Shown here: positions 25,782 to 34,777 of the stretch, piece by piece | How the letters are laid out: each line of letters begins with the position of its first letter | How positions within the stretch are numbered: position 1 is the first letter of the stretch | Assembly: GCF_016917755.1 (NCBI RefSeq) | Contig: NZ_CP070326.1 | Coordinates: forward strand, 3,782,001-3,846,000 | Origin: Streptomyces noursei | GTDB lineage: Bacteria > Actinomycetota > Actinomycetes > Streptomycetales > Streptomycetaceae | Direction of reading: 5' to 3' | DNA: 64,000 bases | Translations under genes and position numbers: made by a program | Notes under the pieces: generated by a model | Told to the model about the DNA's origin: nothing | Database searches by the model: none | The model's input: the letters and a program-made list of their open reading frames with translations, nothing else

Positions 25782-26291
25782 GAGGGCCTCCCGTTCGTCG
25801 GTAGTGGGACACGTCTGCCCTACCCAGTCGACACGGCGGCAGACGCCTTCACCCAGCAAACGTGACTCACGTCACAGTACGACGCCGACCGGCGATTTCG
25901 CGGCGGGGAGCGCCGTGCGGCGCACAGAACGCCGGACGGTGGCGCCCGGGAACGCAATTCCTGCGGGACGGGACGTGTCATGGCCTAGTCACACATGGGA
26001 AGAAAGCGGGCGATCCGGCGGCCACCCGGGAACCAGCCCGAGGCCCGGTTGACACCCTCACCGCGACAATGGTGGGCTCACCGCCGAAGGTCTGTCCGAA
26101 CAGGACCGAAGGGTGGCGACACCCCCCGGTCCCGCGCCACGCGCACCACGACCACCAGGCCCGCACCGCGGCACCCGTCCGCAGGTCGGGCCCCTGGCGC
26201 GCGAGCGGTGCCGCGACGGCCGGACGGCGGGACACAGGGGGAACCGGCGGAAGCCGGTGAGCAGCACGAGATACGGGGACGAGGAGCGACC
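25782..26291. other. Divergent intergenic region, malQ unit / GH84 gene
   Basis: The 510 bases hold the CRP-like site near the malQ side and must contain both promoters. The 400 bases toward the GH84 gene contain open frames, but none has a binding site or familiar sequence. I see no RNA gene. Confidence 0.5.
25862..25875. promoter_or_regulatory. CRP-like site GTGACTCACGTCAC upstream of the malQ unit
   Basis: GTGA-N6-TCAC is a symmetric CRP half-site pair, and it also fits the Streptomyces Crp motif as I recall it (GTG-N6-GNCAC). It lies about 80 bases upstream of the micro-gene start codon and 417 bases upstream of the GH84 gene. Carbon-source control of malQ would make sense. Confidence 0.5.
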
Positions 26292-29200
26292 GTGCGAGTC
26301 CGGGGCGTATGGGGCGGCAGAGCCGGTACGGGCAGGGGCAGGGGCAGCAGCCGGGCGCGGGTGGCGGGGACCACCGCGCTGGCCGCCGCCGTCATAGGGG
26401 GGCTGCTCGGCGGCGTCCCGGCGGCCCAGGCGGCGCCTGTCGGGCCCGCCGCCGGCACCCCCGACCAGCCCGGCCGGCCCACCGACGCCGGCACCCTGCC
26501 GGCGGTCTGGCCGCGCCCCCAGTCGATGCGGCAGCTCGGCGCCGCGGTCCCGCTCGGCCCGACGGCGACGCTGGTGGCCCCGCCGGGCACCGACCCGTAC
26601 GCCCTCGACGTGCTGCGCGGACTGCTGCGGGACGCCGGGGTGCGCACCGTGCGGCAGGCCGCGCCCGGCGACCGGCTGCCCGCTGACGGGCCGGTGCTGC
26701 TGGTCGGCGGGGCGCCCGCCGACGACGCCCTGCGGACCCTGCGGGTGCCGGCCCGCGGCGACCTGCCGTCCGGGGGCTACCGCCTCGCCGTGGGCCAGGT
26801 CGCCGGCCGGGACACCGTCGCGCTGGACGGCGTCGGCCCGGACGGCCTCTTCCACGCCGCGCAGACCCTGCGCCAGCTGGTCGCCGACGGCCCCGACGGG
26901 ACGCGACAGCTGGCCTCGGTGACCGTCCGGGACTGGCCGGCCACCGGTGTCCGCGGCACCACCGAGGGCTTCTACGGGCAGCCGTGGAGCCGGGCGCAGC
27001 GGCTGGCCCAGCTGGACTTCATGGGCCGCACCAAGCAGAACCAGTACCTCTACGCCCCCGGGGACGACCCCTACCGGCAGGCGCGGTGGCGCGACCCGTA
27101 CCCGGCCGAGCAGCGCGCCGACTTCCGGGCGCTGGCCGAGCGGGCCCGCGCCAACCACGTCACCCTCGGCTGGGCGGTGGCGCCCGGAGCGGCGATGTGC
27201 CTGTCCTCGGAGGACGACCTGCGGGCGCTGCGCCGCAAGGTGGACGCGATGTGGGCGCTGGGGGTGCGCTCCTTCCAGCTCCAGTTCCAGGACGTCAGCT
27301 ACAGCGAGTGGCACTGCGCCGCCGACGAGGAGACGTTCGGGACCGGGCCGCAGGCCGCCGCCAAGGCCCAGGCCGGGGTCGCCAACGCGCTGGCCCGGCA
27401 CCTCGCCGAGCGGCACCCCGACGCGGCCCCGCTGTCCTTGATGCCGACCGAGTTCTACCAGGACGGCGCGACCGCCTACCGCAGCGCGCTGGCGTCGGCG
27501 CTCAACGACCGCGTGGAGGTGGCCTGGACGGGCGTCGGGGTGGTCCCGCGGACCATCACCGGCGGCGAACTGTCCGCCGCCCGCGAGGCGTTCGGCCACC
27601 CCCTGGTCACCATGGACAACTACCCGGTCAACGACTACGCCCAGGACCGGATCTTCCTCGGCCCCTACACCGGCCGCGAACCGGCCGTCGCCACCGGCTC
27701 GGCGGCGCTGCTCGCCAACGCCATGGAGCAGCCGCTGGCGTCCCGGATCCCGCTGTTCACCGCCGCCGACTACGCCTGGAACCCGCGCGACTACCGGCCC
27801 GCGCAGTCCTGGGAGGCGGCCATCGACGACCTGGCCGGCGGCGACCCCAAGGCCCGCACGGCGCTCCGCGCGCTGGCCGGGAACGCCGCGTCGTCCCTGC
27901 TCGACCGCGAGGAGTCGGGCTACCTCCAGCCGCTCATCGACCGGTTCTGGAAGGCCCGTGCGGCGGCCGTCGACACCGGCCGGCCCGGGGACGACCCGGG
28001 CTTCGCCAAGGCCGCGACGGCGCTGCGGGCCGCCTTCCGCACCATGAGCAGCACGCCCCGGGACCTGGCCTCCGACCTGCGGGCCGAAGTCGGGCCGTGG
28101 GCCGAGCAGTTGGGCCGCTTCGGGGACGCCGGGGCGCAGGCCGTGGACACCCTGGTGGCGCAGGCCCGGGACGACGGCGACGCCGCCTGGGCGGCGCAGC
28201 GCACGGTGCTGCGGCTGCGGACGGAGATCGGCCGGAGTCCGGTGACGGTCGGCAAGGGCGTCCTGGCGCCGTTCCTGGAGCGGGCGATGACCGAGGCGGA
28301 CGCCTGGACGGGGGCCCGCGGCGGCGCCCCGGCACCGGACCGCGGCGACGGCCGCACCGCACTGACCGTCCCCTTCCCCCGCGTACGGCCGCTGGCCGCG
28401 GTGAGCGCGCTCACCGAGCCGGGGCCGGCCGCCGGCGCGGTCTCCCTGGAGGCGCACGTGCCGGGGGCCGGCTGGCAGCGCCTGGGGCCGCTGTCCGCGA
28501 CCGGCTGGACGGAGGCCCGCACGGCCGGGTTGCGCGCCGACGCGGTCCGGCTGACCTGGGGCGGCGACACCCCGGCGCCGCACGTGCACGCGCTCACCCC
28601 GTGGTTCGACGACACCCCGCGGGCCGGACTCGAACTCTCCCGCACCGAGGGCGACGCCCAGACCGGCGGCCCGTTCACGGTGCAGGCCCGGGTCTCCTCC
28701 CGCCGCCCCGGCGACGTGCACGGCCCGCTGACGATCACCGCGCCCAAGGGCTTCACCGTCCACGCGCCGCGGGAGCTGACCGCGCCGCGGGGCGGCACCG
28801 CGCTGGTCCCGCTCACCGTGGACATCCCCAAGGACGCCGCGTCCGGGACGTACCAGGTCACCGTCGCCTTCGCCGGGCAGGAGCAGCGGCTGACCCTCCG
28901 GGTCTTCCCGGCCACCGGCGGGCCCGATCTGGCGCGCGGCGCGCAGACCACCTCCTCCGGCGACGAGACGGACGACTTCCCGGCGTCCGCGGCCACCGAC
29001 GGCGATCCGAGGACCCGCTGGTCTTCCCCCGCCGAGGACGACTCCTGGCTCCAGTTCGCCCTGCCCGGCCCGACCCGGCTGGGTCTGGTCGTCCTGCACT
29101 GGCAGGACGCCTACGCCGCCGCGTACCGCATCCAGGTCTCCGCCGACGGCCGCACCTGGCGCACCGCGGCCACCGTCCGCGACGGCAAGGGCGGCCGGGA

Positions 29201-29321
29201 GGCGGTGCGGATGGACGCCAAGGACGCCCGCTACGTCCGCATCCAGGGCGACAAGCGGGCGACGCGGTTCGGGTACTCGCTGTGGGGCGTCGAGGCGTAC
29301 GCGGTGACGGACACTCCCTAG
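26292..29321 (+). CDS. Secreted GH84-family (beta-N-acetylglucosaminidase/hyaluronidase-like) protein with CBM32-type domain
   Basis: The 1009-residue protein begins with a Sec signal peptide (cleavage near VPAAQA-APV, about residue 48). Next come a GH20b-like N-terminal domain and a GH84 catalytic barrel marked by GTTEGFYGQPWS (residues 222-233). The C-terminal part holds a beta-sandwich NEW3-like domain and an F5/8 discoidin (CBM32) module (ATDGDPRTRWSS to RYVRIQG). GH84 enzymes use an Asp-Asp pair for substrate-assisted catalysis; the matching site here reads FQLQFQDVSYSEW, Gln333-Asp334, so the first Asp is replaced. Substrates of the family are O-GlcNAc proteins, hyaluronan or other GlcNAc glycans. 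The GTG at 26292 follows GAGGAGCG. Confidence 0.85.
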   Translation: MRVRGVWGGRAGTGRGRGSSRARVAGTTALAAAVIGGLLGGVPAAQAAPVGPAAGTPDQPGRPTDAGTLPAVWPRPQSMRQLGAAVPLGPTATLVAPPGTDPYALDVLRGLLRDAGVRTVRQAAPGDRLPADGPVLLVGGAPADDALRTLRVPARGDLPSGGYRLAVGQVAGRDTVALDGVGPDGLFHAAQTLRQLVADGPDGTRQLASVTVRDWPATGVRGTTEGFYGQPWSRAQRLAQLDFMGRTKQNQYLYAPGDDPYRQARWRDPYPAEQRADFRALAERARANHVTLGWAVAPGAAMCLSSEDDLRALRRKVDAMWALGVRSFQLQFQDVSYSEWHCAADEETFGTGPQAAAKAQAGVANALARHLAERHPDAAPLSLMPTEFYQDGATAYRSALASALNDRVEVAWTGVGVVPRTITGGELSAAREAFGHPLVTMDNYPVNDYAQDRIFLGPYTGREPAVATGSAALLANAMEQPLASRIPLFTAADYAWNPRDYRPAQSWEAAIDDLAGGDPKARTALRALAGNAASSLLDREESGYLQPLIDRFWKARAAAVDTGRPGDDPGFAKAATALRAAFRTMSSTPRDLASDLRAEVGPWAEQLGRFGDAGAQAVDTLVAQARDDGDAAWAAQRTVLRLRTEIGRSPVTVGKGVLAPFLERAMTEADAWTGARGGAPAPDRGDGRTALTVPFPRVRPLAAVSALTEPGPAAGAVSLEAHVPGAGWQRLGPLSATGWTEARTAGLRADAVRLTWGGDTPAPHVHALTPWFDDTPRAGLELSRTEGDAQTGGPFTVQARVSSRRPGDVHGPLTITAPKGFTVHAPRELTAPRGGTALVPLTVDIPKDAASGTYQVTVAFAGQEQRLTLRVFPATGGPDLARGAQTTSSGDETDDFPASAATDGDPRTRWSSPAEDDSWLQFALPGPTRLGLVVLHWQDAYAAAYRIQVSADGRTWRTAATVRDGKGGREAVRMDAKDARYVRIQGDKRATRFGYSLWGVEAYAVTDTP

Positions 29322-29338
29322 GCCGAGTCCGGGCCGGC

Positions 29339-29377
29339 CCGGCGGGGCGGGGCCGCGTAGCGCCCCCGCCCCGCCGG
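29339..29377. terminator. Hairpin terminator between the GH84 gene and the HNH gene
   Basis: CCGGCGGGGCGGGG pairs perfectly (14 bp) with its complement over an 11-base loop, between the convergent stops at 29321 and 29410. Confidence 0.8.
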
Positions 29378-29409
29378 AAACGCCGGCTCACCGACGCAAA
29401 AACCCGGAT

Positions 29410-29946
29410 CTACGCCGATACGGCATCGATCCGGGCCAAGGCGTCATCCGCGCCGTACGGCTGCAAGTAGGGCAGCCAGCGCGGGTCCCTATGCCCCGTG
29501 CCGATGATGCGCCAGGCCAGTCCTGACGGCGGGGCGGGCTGATGGCGCAGCCGCCAGCCGATCTCGGCGACATGGCGGTCGGCCTTGACGTGGTTGCAGC
29601 GCCGGCACGCGGCGACGACGTTCTCCCAGGTGTGCTGGCCGCCGCGGCTGCGCGGGATGACGTGGTCGACGCTGGTTGCGACGCCACCGCAATACATACA
29701 ACGCCCGCCGTCCCGGGCGAACAGCGCCCGTCGGGTCAGCGGGACGGGGCCCCGAAAGGGCACTCTCACAAACCGCTTCAAGCGGACCACGCTCGGAGCC
29801 GGTATGACATGGGTCGCGCTGTGCATCAGGGCGCCGGATTCCTCAAGGCTGACGGCCTTCTCATTGAGGACGAGGACGAGCGCGCGGCGGAGCGGTACGA
29901 CGCCGAGCGGCTCGTACGACGCATTGAGGACCAGGACATGCGGCAC
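29410..29946 (-). CDS. HNH endonuclease family protein
   Basis: The 178-residue protein has an N-terminal beta domain (VLVLNASYEPLGVVPLRRAL) and a C-terminal HNH module. The module has CMYCGG, SVDHVIPRSRGGQHTWENVV and CRRCNHVKADR: zinc-binding Cys pairs around the His-Asn-His core. The family is a highly conserved single gene in actinobacteria whose biological role is not settled; it is often listed as a housekeeping nuclease. The GTG at 29946 follows CAAGGAGG at 6 bases. There is no sign of phage or intein context. Confidence 0.88.
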   Translation of the reverse strand: MPHVLVLNASYEPLGVVPLRRALVLVLNEKAVSLEESGALMHSATHVIPAPSVVRLKRFVRVPFRGPVPLTRRALFARDGGRCMYCGGVATSVDHVIPRSRGGQHTWENVVAACRRCNHVKADRHVAEIGWRLRHQPAPPSGLAWRIIGTGHRDPRWLPYLQPYGADDALARIDAVSA

Positions 29947-30236
29947 GGGTGCCTCCTTGTACGCCGGCGGCGCGTGGCTCGCGCCGGGACGATCTCCCCA
30001 CAGTGTCCCCCGGTGCCTGGTCGGCGCGCCACCATGACCAGGTAACGGGCCGGAGGTGTTTTCCACCACAGCGCCGCGGATCCGTCCAGATCCGGCTCAT
30101 TCCGGCCTTCCCGGACCCTCCTTGATCGAACACAGGGGCGGTCCGCCCGCGTTGCCCCGTTAGTGTGGTAGGTCTGCCCGGCTTTCTCGGGTCCCTGAGC
30201 GGGCCGGGCCTGCTGTCCCTCACGGAAGGTTCCGCT

Positions 30237-31325
30237 GTGTACTGGTCCGCCCCGCCGGCCGCCGCCGCGCCGCTGCGCACCGCCGCGTCCGGTTCAACCG
30301 GTCCTACCTCCCTCGACGAGGCCACCCAGAAGGCCACCAACGCCGCCGACTGGATACAGGCGAACTGGGGGACGTGGCTCACGTCCGCCCTCCAGATCAT
30401 CCTGATCATCGTGATCGCGGTGGTCCTGCGGCACGTGATACGCCGCACCATCACCAAGCTCATCGAGCGGATGAACCGCACCGCGGCCGCGGCCCAGCAC
30501 ACCGCGCTGGGCGGGCTGCTGGTCAACGCCGAGCGCCGGCGGCAGCGCTCGGAGGCGATCGGCTCGGTGCTGCGCAGCGTCGCCTCGTTCGTGATCATGG
30601 GTACGGCCGCGCTGACCGTGCTCTCGGTGCTCCAGATCAACCTGGCGCCGCTGCTGGCCAGCGCGGGTGTGGCCGGTGTCGCGATCGGTTTCGGCGCGCG
30701 CAACCTCGTCACCGACTTCCTCTCCGGCGTCTTCATGATCCTGGAGGACCAGTACGGCGTCGGCGACGAGATCGACGCGGGCGTGGCCACCGGTACGGTC
30801 GTCGAGGTCGGCCTGCGGGTCACCAAGCTGCGCGGCGCCAACGGTGCGATCTGGTACATCCGCAACGGCGAGGTCAAGCGGATCGGCAACCTCAGCCAGG
30901 GCTGGTCGACCGCGAGCGTCGACGTCCTGGTCGCCGCGAACCAGGACCTGGAGCGGGCCCGCACGGTGATCACCGACGCCGGCGAGGCGATGTCCAAGGC
31001 CGAGCCGTGGAACGAGCAACTGTGGGAGCCGGTGGAGGTGCTGGGCCTGAGCGAGGTCTCGGTGGACACCGTCACGGTCAGCGTCTCGGCCAAGACCATG
31101 CCGGGCAAGGCGGCGGGCGTCGAGCGCGAGCTGCGCTGGCGCATCAAGCACGCGCTGGACGCGGCCGGCATCCACCTGGCGCCGCGGCCGGTCACCGAGG
31201 AGGGAGAGGCGGCGACGGCCGACCCGTCCACCGTGGTCGCCGCCCCGTCGGCGTTCAACAACCCGACGTCGCCGCAGTCCCAGGCGACGACGCCGATCGC
31301 GCCGCCGCAGCTGGGCAAGCAGTAG
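30237..31325 (+). CDS. MscS-family mechanosensitive ion channel
   Basis: The 362-residue membrane protein has three helices. Helix 1 is about residues 45-70 and helix 2 about 110-130. The pore-lining third helix is Gly/Ala-rich (ASAGVAGVAIGFGARNLVTDF), followed by the cytoplasmic beta domain (DQYGVGDEIDAG, RGANGAIWYIRNGEVKRI) and a Pro/Ala/Thr-rich tail. It releases solutes on hypo-osmotic shock. The GTG at 30237 was chosen over the GTG at 30165 because GGAAGG sits 7 bases upstream; the earlier one lacks a site. A perfect hairpin follows the gene. Confidence 0.9.
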   Translation: MYWSAPPAAAAPLRTAASGSTGPTSLDEATQKATNAADWIQANWGTWLTSALQIILIIVIAVVLRHVIRRTITKLIERMNRTAAAAQHTALGGLLVNAERRRQRSEAIGSVLRSVASFVIMGTAALTVLSVLQINLAPLLASAGVAGVAIGFGARNLVTDFLSGVFMILEDQYGVGDEIDAGVATGTVVEVGLRVTKLRGANGAIWYIRNGEVKRIGNLSQGWSTASVDVLVAANQDLERARTVITDAGEAMSKAEPWNEQLWEPVEVLGLSEVSVDTVTVSVSAKTMPGKAAGVERELRWRIKHALDAAGIHLAPRPVTEEGEAATADPSTVVAAPSAFNNPTSPQSQATTPIAPPQLGKQ

Positions 31326-31355
31326 TCCCCGCGCCCGACAGGCGGGACACCAGAA

Positions 31356-31391
31356 CAGAGGGGCATGTGACCCAGATCACATGCCCCTCTG
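31356..31391 (+). terminator. Hairpin terminator after the MscS-family gene
   Basis: CAGAGGGGCATGTGA and its exact complement flank a 6-base loop (15-bp stem), 30 bases after the stop. The loop region by chance also spells TGTGA-N6-TCACA. Confidence 0.85.
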
Positions 31392-31469
31392 TCATACGTA
31401 CCACGGTCCTGCTTCGTGTCCGGGGTGTCGGCAGCGACCGACACCAACGACGGAGAAGGAGACTTCACC

Positions 31470-31808
31470 ATGAAGATCCGCAATCGCGTGGCCACGGGGG
31501 CCGTCGCTTCGGTCCTGATGCTCGGCAGCGCGGCGGCCCTGACCGCCGCGGCCCCCGCCTCCGCCGCGGCGCGGCCGCAGATCAAGAACGACCTCACCTG
31601 CACCACCACCACCGACGGCCGCCGGGGCGTCGCGGACTGCACCAACAACACCAACCGCACCATCGCCTTCCGGGTCACCGTGGTCTGCGGCCTGTGGCCC
31701 GACCAGACCGGCCCGTGGCGGACCCTCAACCCGGGCGCCCGGGACCACTCCGAGGCCACCTGCGACGTCGGCACCGGCGTCGGCAGCGTCAACTGGGAAG
31801 AGGGCTGA
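31470..31808 (+). CDS. Small secreted protein with four cysteines, function unknown
   Basis: The 112-residue protein has a clear Sec signal peptide (basic MKIRNR, hydrophobic core to residue about 27, cleavage near APASAAA). The mature part of about 78 residues has four Cys (in LTCTTTT, VADCTNNTN, VVCGLW, ATCDVG), giving two probable disulfides in a small beta-rich fold. Such proteins are common and mostly uncharacterised in Streptomyces. The ATG at 31470 follows AGAAGGAG at 9 bases. It is preceded by the MscS terminator, so it has its own promoter. Confidence 0.75.
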   Translation: MKIRNRVATGAVASVLMLGSAAALTAAAPASAAARPQIKNDLTCTTTTDGRRGVADCTNNTNRTIAFRVTVVCGLWPDQTGPWRTLNPGARDHSEATCDVGTGVGSVNWEEG

Positions 31809-31862
31809 GGTCGCGATGACCGGGGCCTGAGGCTCCAGCCCGAGGGGCCCGGCCCGGCACGC

Positions 31863-31926
31863 ACGGGGGATACGGGGGCACGGAGCACGGGGGACACGGG
31901 GGCACGGAGCACGGGGGACACGGGGG
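31863..31926 (+). repeat. 24-bp tandem repeat
   Basis: The unit ACGGGGGACACGGGGGCACG plus GAGC occurs at 31863, 31887 and, in part, at 31911, with one base change in the first copy. It lies in the 324-base gap between the small secreted protein and the ROK gene. The rest of that gap holds only the ROK-side operator described separately. Confidence 0.8.
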
Positions 31927-32066
31927 ATCACGAGGGGCGCGCCGGCCGACCGCCGGGCGCCCCTCTCTCCATGCCGCACCGCGCCCACCCCACCCACGAC
32001 ACGGCGAAACCCTCGTCCGAACCATTGACGCGCGCCCGGCACGCGGCCTACCTTCCTTGCCAGCAA

Positions 32067-32082
32067 TTGGAAGGTTTCCTAA
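32067..32082 (+). promoter_or_regulatory. Candidate ROK-regulator operator
   Basis: TTGGAAGGTTTCCTAA is an imperfect inverted repeat (GGAA...TTCC with flanking TT/AA) in AT-richer sequence 51 bases before the ROK start codon. Sites with GGAAA/TTTCC halves are, as I recall, common upstream of ROK-controlled sugar operons in Streptomyces. It probably mediates autoregulation and operon control. Confidence 0.5.
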
Positions 32083-32132
32083 CAGACACCTTCGGGACAG
32101 CTTCCGCACGGAATACGGGGTGGGCAGCAACC

Positions 32133-33320
32133 ATGGCCGCAGCAGGACAGGGAACGCCGGGCACACCGAGGGTGCTGCGAGCCATGAACGACCGGGCCGC
32201 GCTGGACCTGCTGGTGTCCCAAGGCCCCCTGACGCGCACCCAGATCGGCGAACTGACGGGGCTGTCGAAGCCCACCGCCTCCCAGCTGCTGGCCCGGCTG
32301 ACCGCGGCGGGACTGGTCCGCACGACCGGCAACGTCACCGGCCGCCCGGGACCCAGCGCCCAGCTCTACGAGATCGACCCGGCCGCCGCGCACGTCGCCG
32401 CGCTGGCCGTGGACCAACTGGGCATCACCGCCGCCGTCGCCGACATCACCGGACAGGTGCTCGGCCAGGCCCGGGTGGACACCGACGCGGTCCCCGACGA
32501 CACCACCGACCTCACGGCCCAGCTGGTGGCGAAGGCCGTGGACGGGGCACTGGCCGAGGCAGGGCTGGAGCGCGGGCAGCTGCACCGCGCGGTGATCGGC
32601 ACCCCCGGCGCACTGGACCCGCAGACCGGCCTGCTGCGCTACGCGCCCCACCTGCCCGGCTGGCAGTCGCGGGCGCTGCGCGAGGAACTCGCCGAGGTCC
32701 TCGGCGTCCCCCTCGTCATCGAGAACGACGTGAACCTGGCCGCGGTGGCCGAGCAACACGACGGCGCCGCCCAGGACTTCGACGACTTCGTCCTGGTATG
32801 GGTCGACGAGGGCGTGGGCGCCGCGATCGTGCTGGACGGCCGGCTGCTGCGCGGGGCCACCGGCGGCGCGGGCGAGATCGGCTACATGCCGCTGCCCGGC
32901 GCCCCGCTGGCCCGGGACGGCGAGCGCAGCGCCGCCCGGCCGGACGCGGGCGGCGGCTTCCAGCGGCTGGTCGGCTCCCCCAGCGTCGTCGCACTCGCCC
33001 ACGAACGCGGCGCGCCGGAGGTCCGCACCGTCGCCGAAGCGCTGGCCCGGGACGACGTACGGGCCGAGGTGGCGCGGCGGCTGGCGACCGGCCTGGCCGC
33101 GGTGGTCGCGGTGGTCGACCCCCGTCTGGTGGTGCTCTCCGGCGAGGTGCCGCAGGCCGGCGGGCAGGCACTGCGGTCCCTGGTCGAGGAGGAGTTCACC
33201 GGGCTCGCGCTGCCCCGCCCGGAAATCCGCATCAGCGACATCGAGGGCAACCCCATCCTCACCGGCGCGCTGCGCACGGCGCTCGCCGAGGCCCGGAACG
33301 CGGTCTTCGACACCGCATGA
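32133..33320 (+). CDS. ROK-family transcriptional regulator
   Basis: The 395-residue protein has an N-terminal winged helix (residues about 20-70: LDLLVSQGPLTRTQIGELTG, then LSKPTASQLLARL). The ROK sugar-binding/kinase-like fold follows, with IGTPGALDPQTG, VIENDVNLAA and GVGAAIVLDGRLLRGATG visible. The CxCGxxGC zinc motif of canonical ROK proteins is absent; after AGEIGYMPLPG comes a Cys-free linker. It most likely represses the downstream ABC/GH4/kinase operon and is relieved by a sugar or sugar phosphate. ATG at 32133 with a weak site. The gap to the next gene is 69 bases. Confidence 0.88.
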   Translation: MAAAGQGTPGTPRVLRAMNDRAALDLLVSQGPLTRTQIGELTGLSKPTASQLLARLTAAGLVRTTGNVTGRPGPSAQLYEIDPAAAHVAALAVDQLGITAAVADITGQVLGQARVDTDAVPDDTTDLTAQLVAKAVDGALAEAGLERGQLHRAVIGTPGALDPQTGLLRYAPHLPGWQSRALREELAEVLGVPLVIENDVNLAAVAEQHDGAAQDFDDFVLVWVDEGVGAAIVLDGRLLRGATGGAGEIGYMPLPGAPLARDGERSAARPDAGGGFQRLVGSPSVVALAHERGAPEVRTVAEALARDDVRAEVARRLATGLAAVVAVVDPRLVVLSGEVPQAGGQALRSLVEEEFTGLALPRPEIRISDIEGNPILTGALRTALAEARNAVFDTA

Positions 33321-33389
33321 GCCCTCCGCCGGCACGGCCGGGGAGCCTCGTCCGGACTCCCCGGGAACCCCCGACGTAAGGAAGTCCGC

Positions 33390-34766
33390 ATGCCGCTCTC
33401 GCGCCCGGGTGTCCGACCGCGTTCCCGTCCCCGCCGCCGTGCGCGGATCGGCCTGCCGCTGGCCCTGGCCGTCGCCGGACTCTGCGCCGCGGGCTGCGCC
33501 AACCCCGGCGTCGGCAGCGACCGCGACGACCCCACACGACCGGTCACCCTCACCTTCTGGCACGGTTGGTCCGACCCCGGCGAGGTCAAGGCCATCGACG
33601 ACAGCATCGCGCGCTTCGAGAAGCGCCACCCCAACATCACGGTGAAGACGGTCGGCAACGTCACCGACACCACCATGAACCAGGCACTGCGGGCCGGCGG
33701 CGGCGACGCCCCCGACGTGGTGTCGTCCTTCACCACCAACAACGTGGGGCAGTACTGCTCGTCCGGCATGTGGGCGGACCTCGACCCCTTCCTGAAGAAG
33801 AGCGGCGTGGCGAAGGAAAAGGTCTTCCCGAAAACCCTGCTCTCCTACACGCAGTACCGCGGCCGGCAGTGCGCACTGCCGCTGCTCGCCGACACCTACG
33901 GGCTGTACTACAACAAGGACGCCTTCGAGCAGGCCGGCATCACCCGGCCACCGCGCACCATGTCGGAGTTGAAACGGGACGCCGCCAAACTCACCCGGCG
34001 CACCAAGGACGGCGGATACCGGCAGGTCGGCTTCATGCCCAACTTCCGCCTCTACCAGAACAGTCCGGACCGACTCTTCGCCCAGTGGGGACCCACCTAC
34101 TTCGACCGGAACGGAAAATCCCAGCTGGCCAAGGACCCGTCCACCCGGGATTTCCTCACCACCCAGCGGGAAATCATCGACGCCCAGGGCGGATACGGCC
34201 CGACGGAGAAGTTCCGCACCACCTTCGGCGACGAGATGTCCGCACAGAACGCCTTTCTGCGGCAGAAAGTGGCCATGCACATGGACGGGGAATGGCGCGG
34301 CCTGATGCTCAAGAAGGCGAAGGCGCCGTTCGCCTGGGGCGTCGCGCCGATGCCGGTGCCCGACGACCGGGCCGACAGCTACGGCCGGGGCTACCTCACC
34401 GGCACCATCGCCGGAATCGCCCACAGCAGCCGGCACCAGAACGCGGCCTGGGAACTGGTGAAGTTCCTGACCGTGGACACCGACCAGGTCGTCGCCTTCG
34501 CCAACGCCATCCACAACGTCCCGTCCACGAAAGCCGCACTCACCTCCCCCGAACTGAACGTCGATCCGAACTTCCGCACCTTCCTCGGCATCGCCGCGAA
34601 TCCGCACAGCACCGCGCTTCCCCCGTCCAACAACGGTGACATGTACGTCACTTCGCTCCAGGACTTCTCCTATCTGGCGGAGGCCGGAAAGGTGCCCGAC
34701 CTCGACGCGGGGCTGCGTGACCTCGACGCACGGATAGACGCCGACACCCTCCAGTCCGAGAACTGA
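33390..34766 (+). CDS. ABC sugar transporter, substrate-binding lipoprotein
   Basis: The 458-residue protein has a type II signal peptide with basic N-terminus and lipobox LCAAGC (Cys at about residue 36). The mature protein is a family-1 solute-binding protein (VTLTFWHGWSDPGEV; LPLLADTYGLYYNKDAFEQAG; GEWRG), the type that binds oligosaccharides. The ATG at 33390 follows AAGGAAG at 6 bases. It starts the transport operon behind the ROK gene. No ATPase is encoded; Streptomyces sugar ABC systems of this kind usually share MsiK. The substrate is inferred to be a beta-linked disaccharide from the GH4 gene downstream. Confidence 0.9.
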   Translation: MPLSRPGVRPRSRPRRRARIGLPLALAVAGLCAAGCANPGVGSDRDDPTRPVTLTFWHGWSDPGEVKAIDDSIARFEKRHPNITVKTVGNVTDTTMNQALRAGGGDAPDVVSSFTTNNVGQYCSSGMWADLDPFLKKSGVAKEKVFPKTLLSYTQYRGRQCALPLLADTYGLYYNKDAFEQAGITRPPRTMSELKRDAAKLTRRTKDGGYRQVGFMPNFRLYQNSPDRLFAQWGPTYFDRNGKSQLAKDPSTRDFLTTQREIIDAQGGYGPTEKFRTTFGDEMSAQNAFLRQKVAMHMDGEWRGLMLKKAKAPFAWGVAPMPVPDDRADSYGRGYLTGTIAGIAHSSRHQNAAWELVKFLTVDTDQVVAFANAIHNVPSTKAALTSPELNVDPNFRTFLGIAANPHSTALPPSNNGDMYVTSLQDFSYLAEAGKVPDLDAGLRDLDARIDADTLQSEN

Positions 34767-34777
34767 CGGAGCCCGCC

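Noticed and set aside
25782..26291. Small plus-strand frames in the malQ/GH84 gap
   Set aside because: They lack ribosome-binding sites, have atypical composition and overlap both promoters.
31364..31384. TGTGA-N6-TCACA, a perfect E. coli-style CRP site
   Set aside because: It lies inside the 15-bp MscS terminator hairpin and between a stop and another gene's 5' region; its symmetry is explained by the stem. It also departs from the Streptomyces Crp motif.
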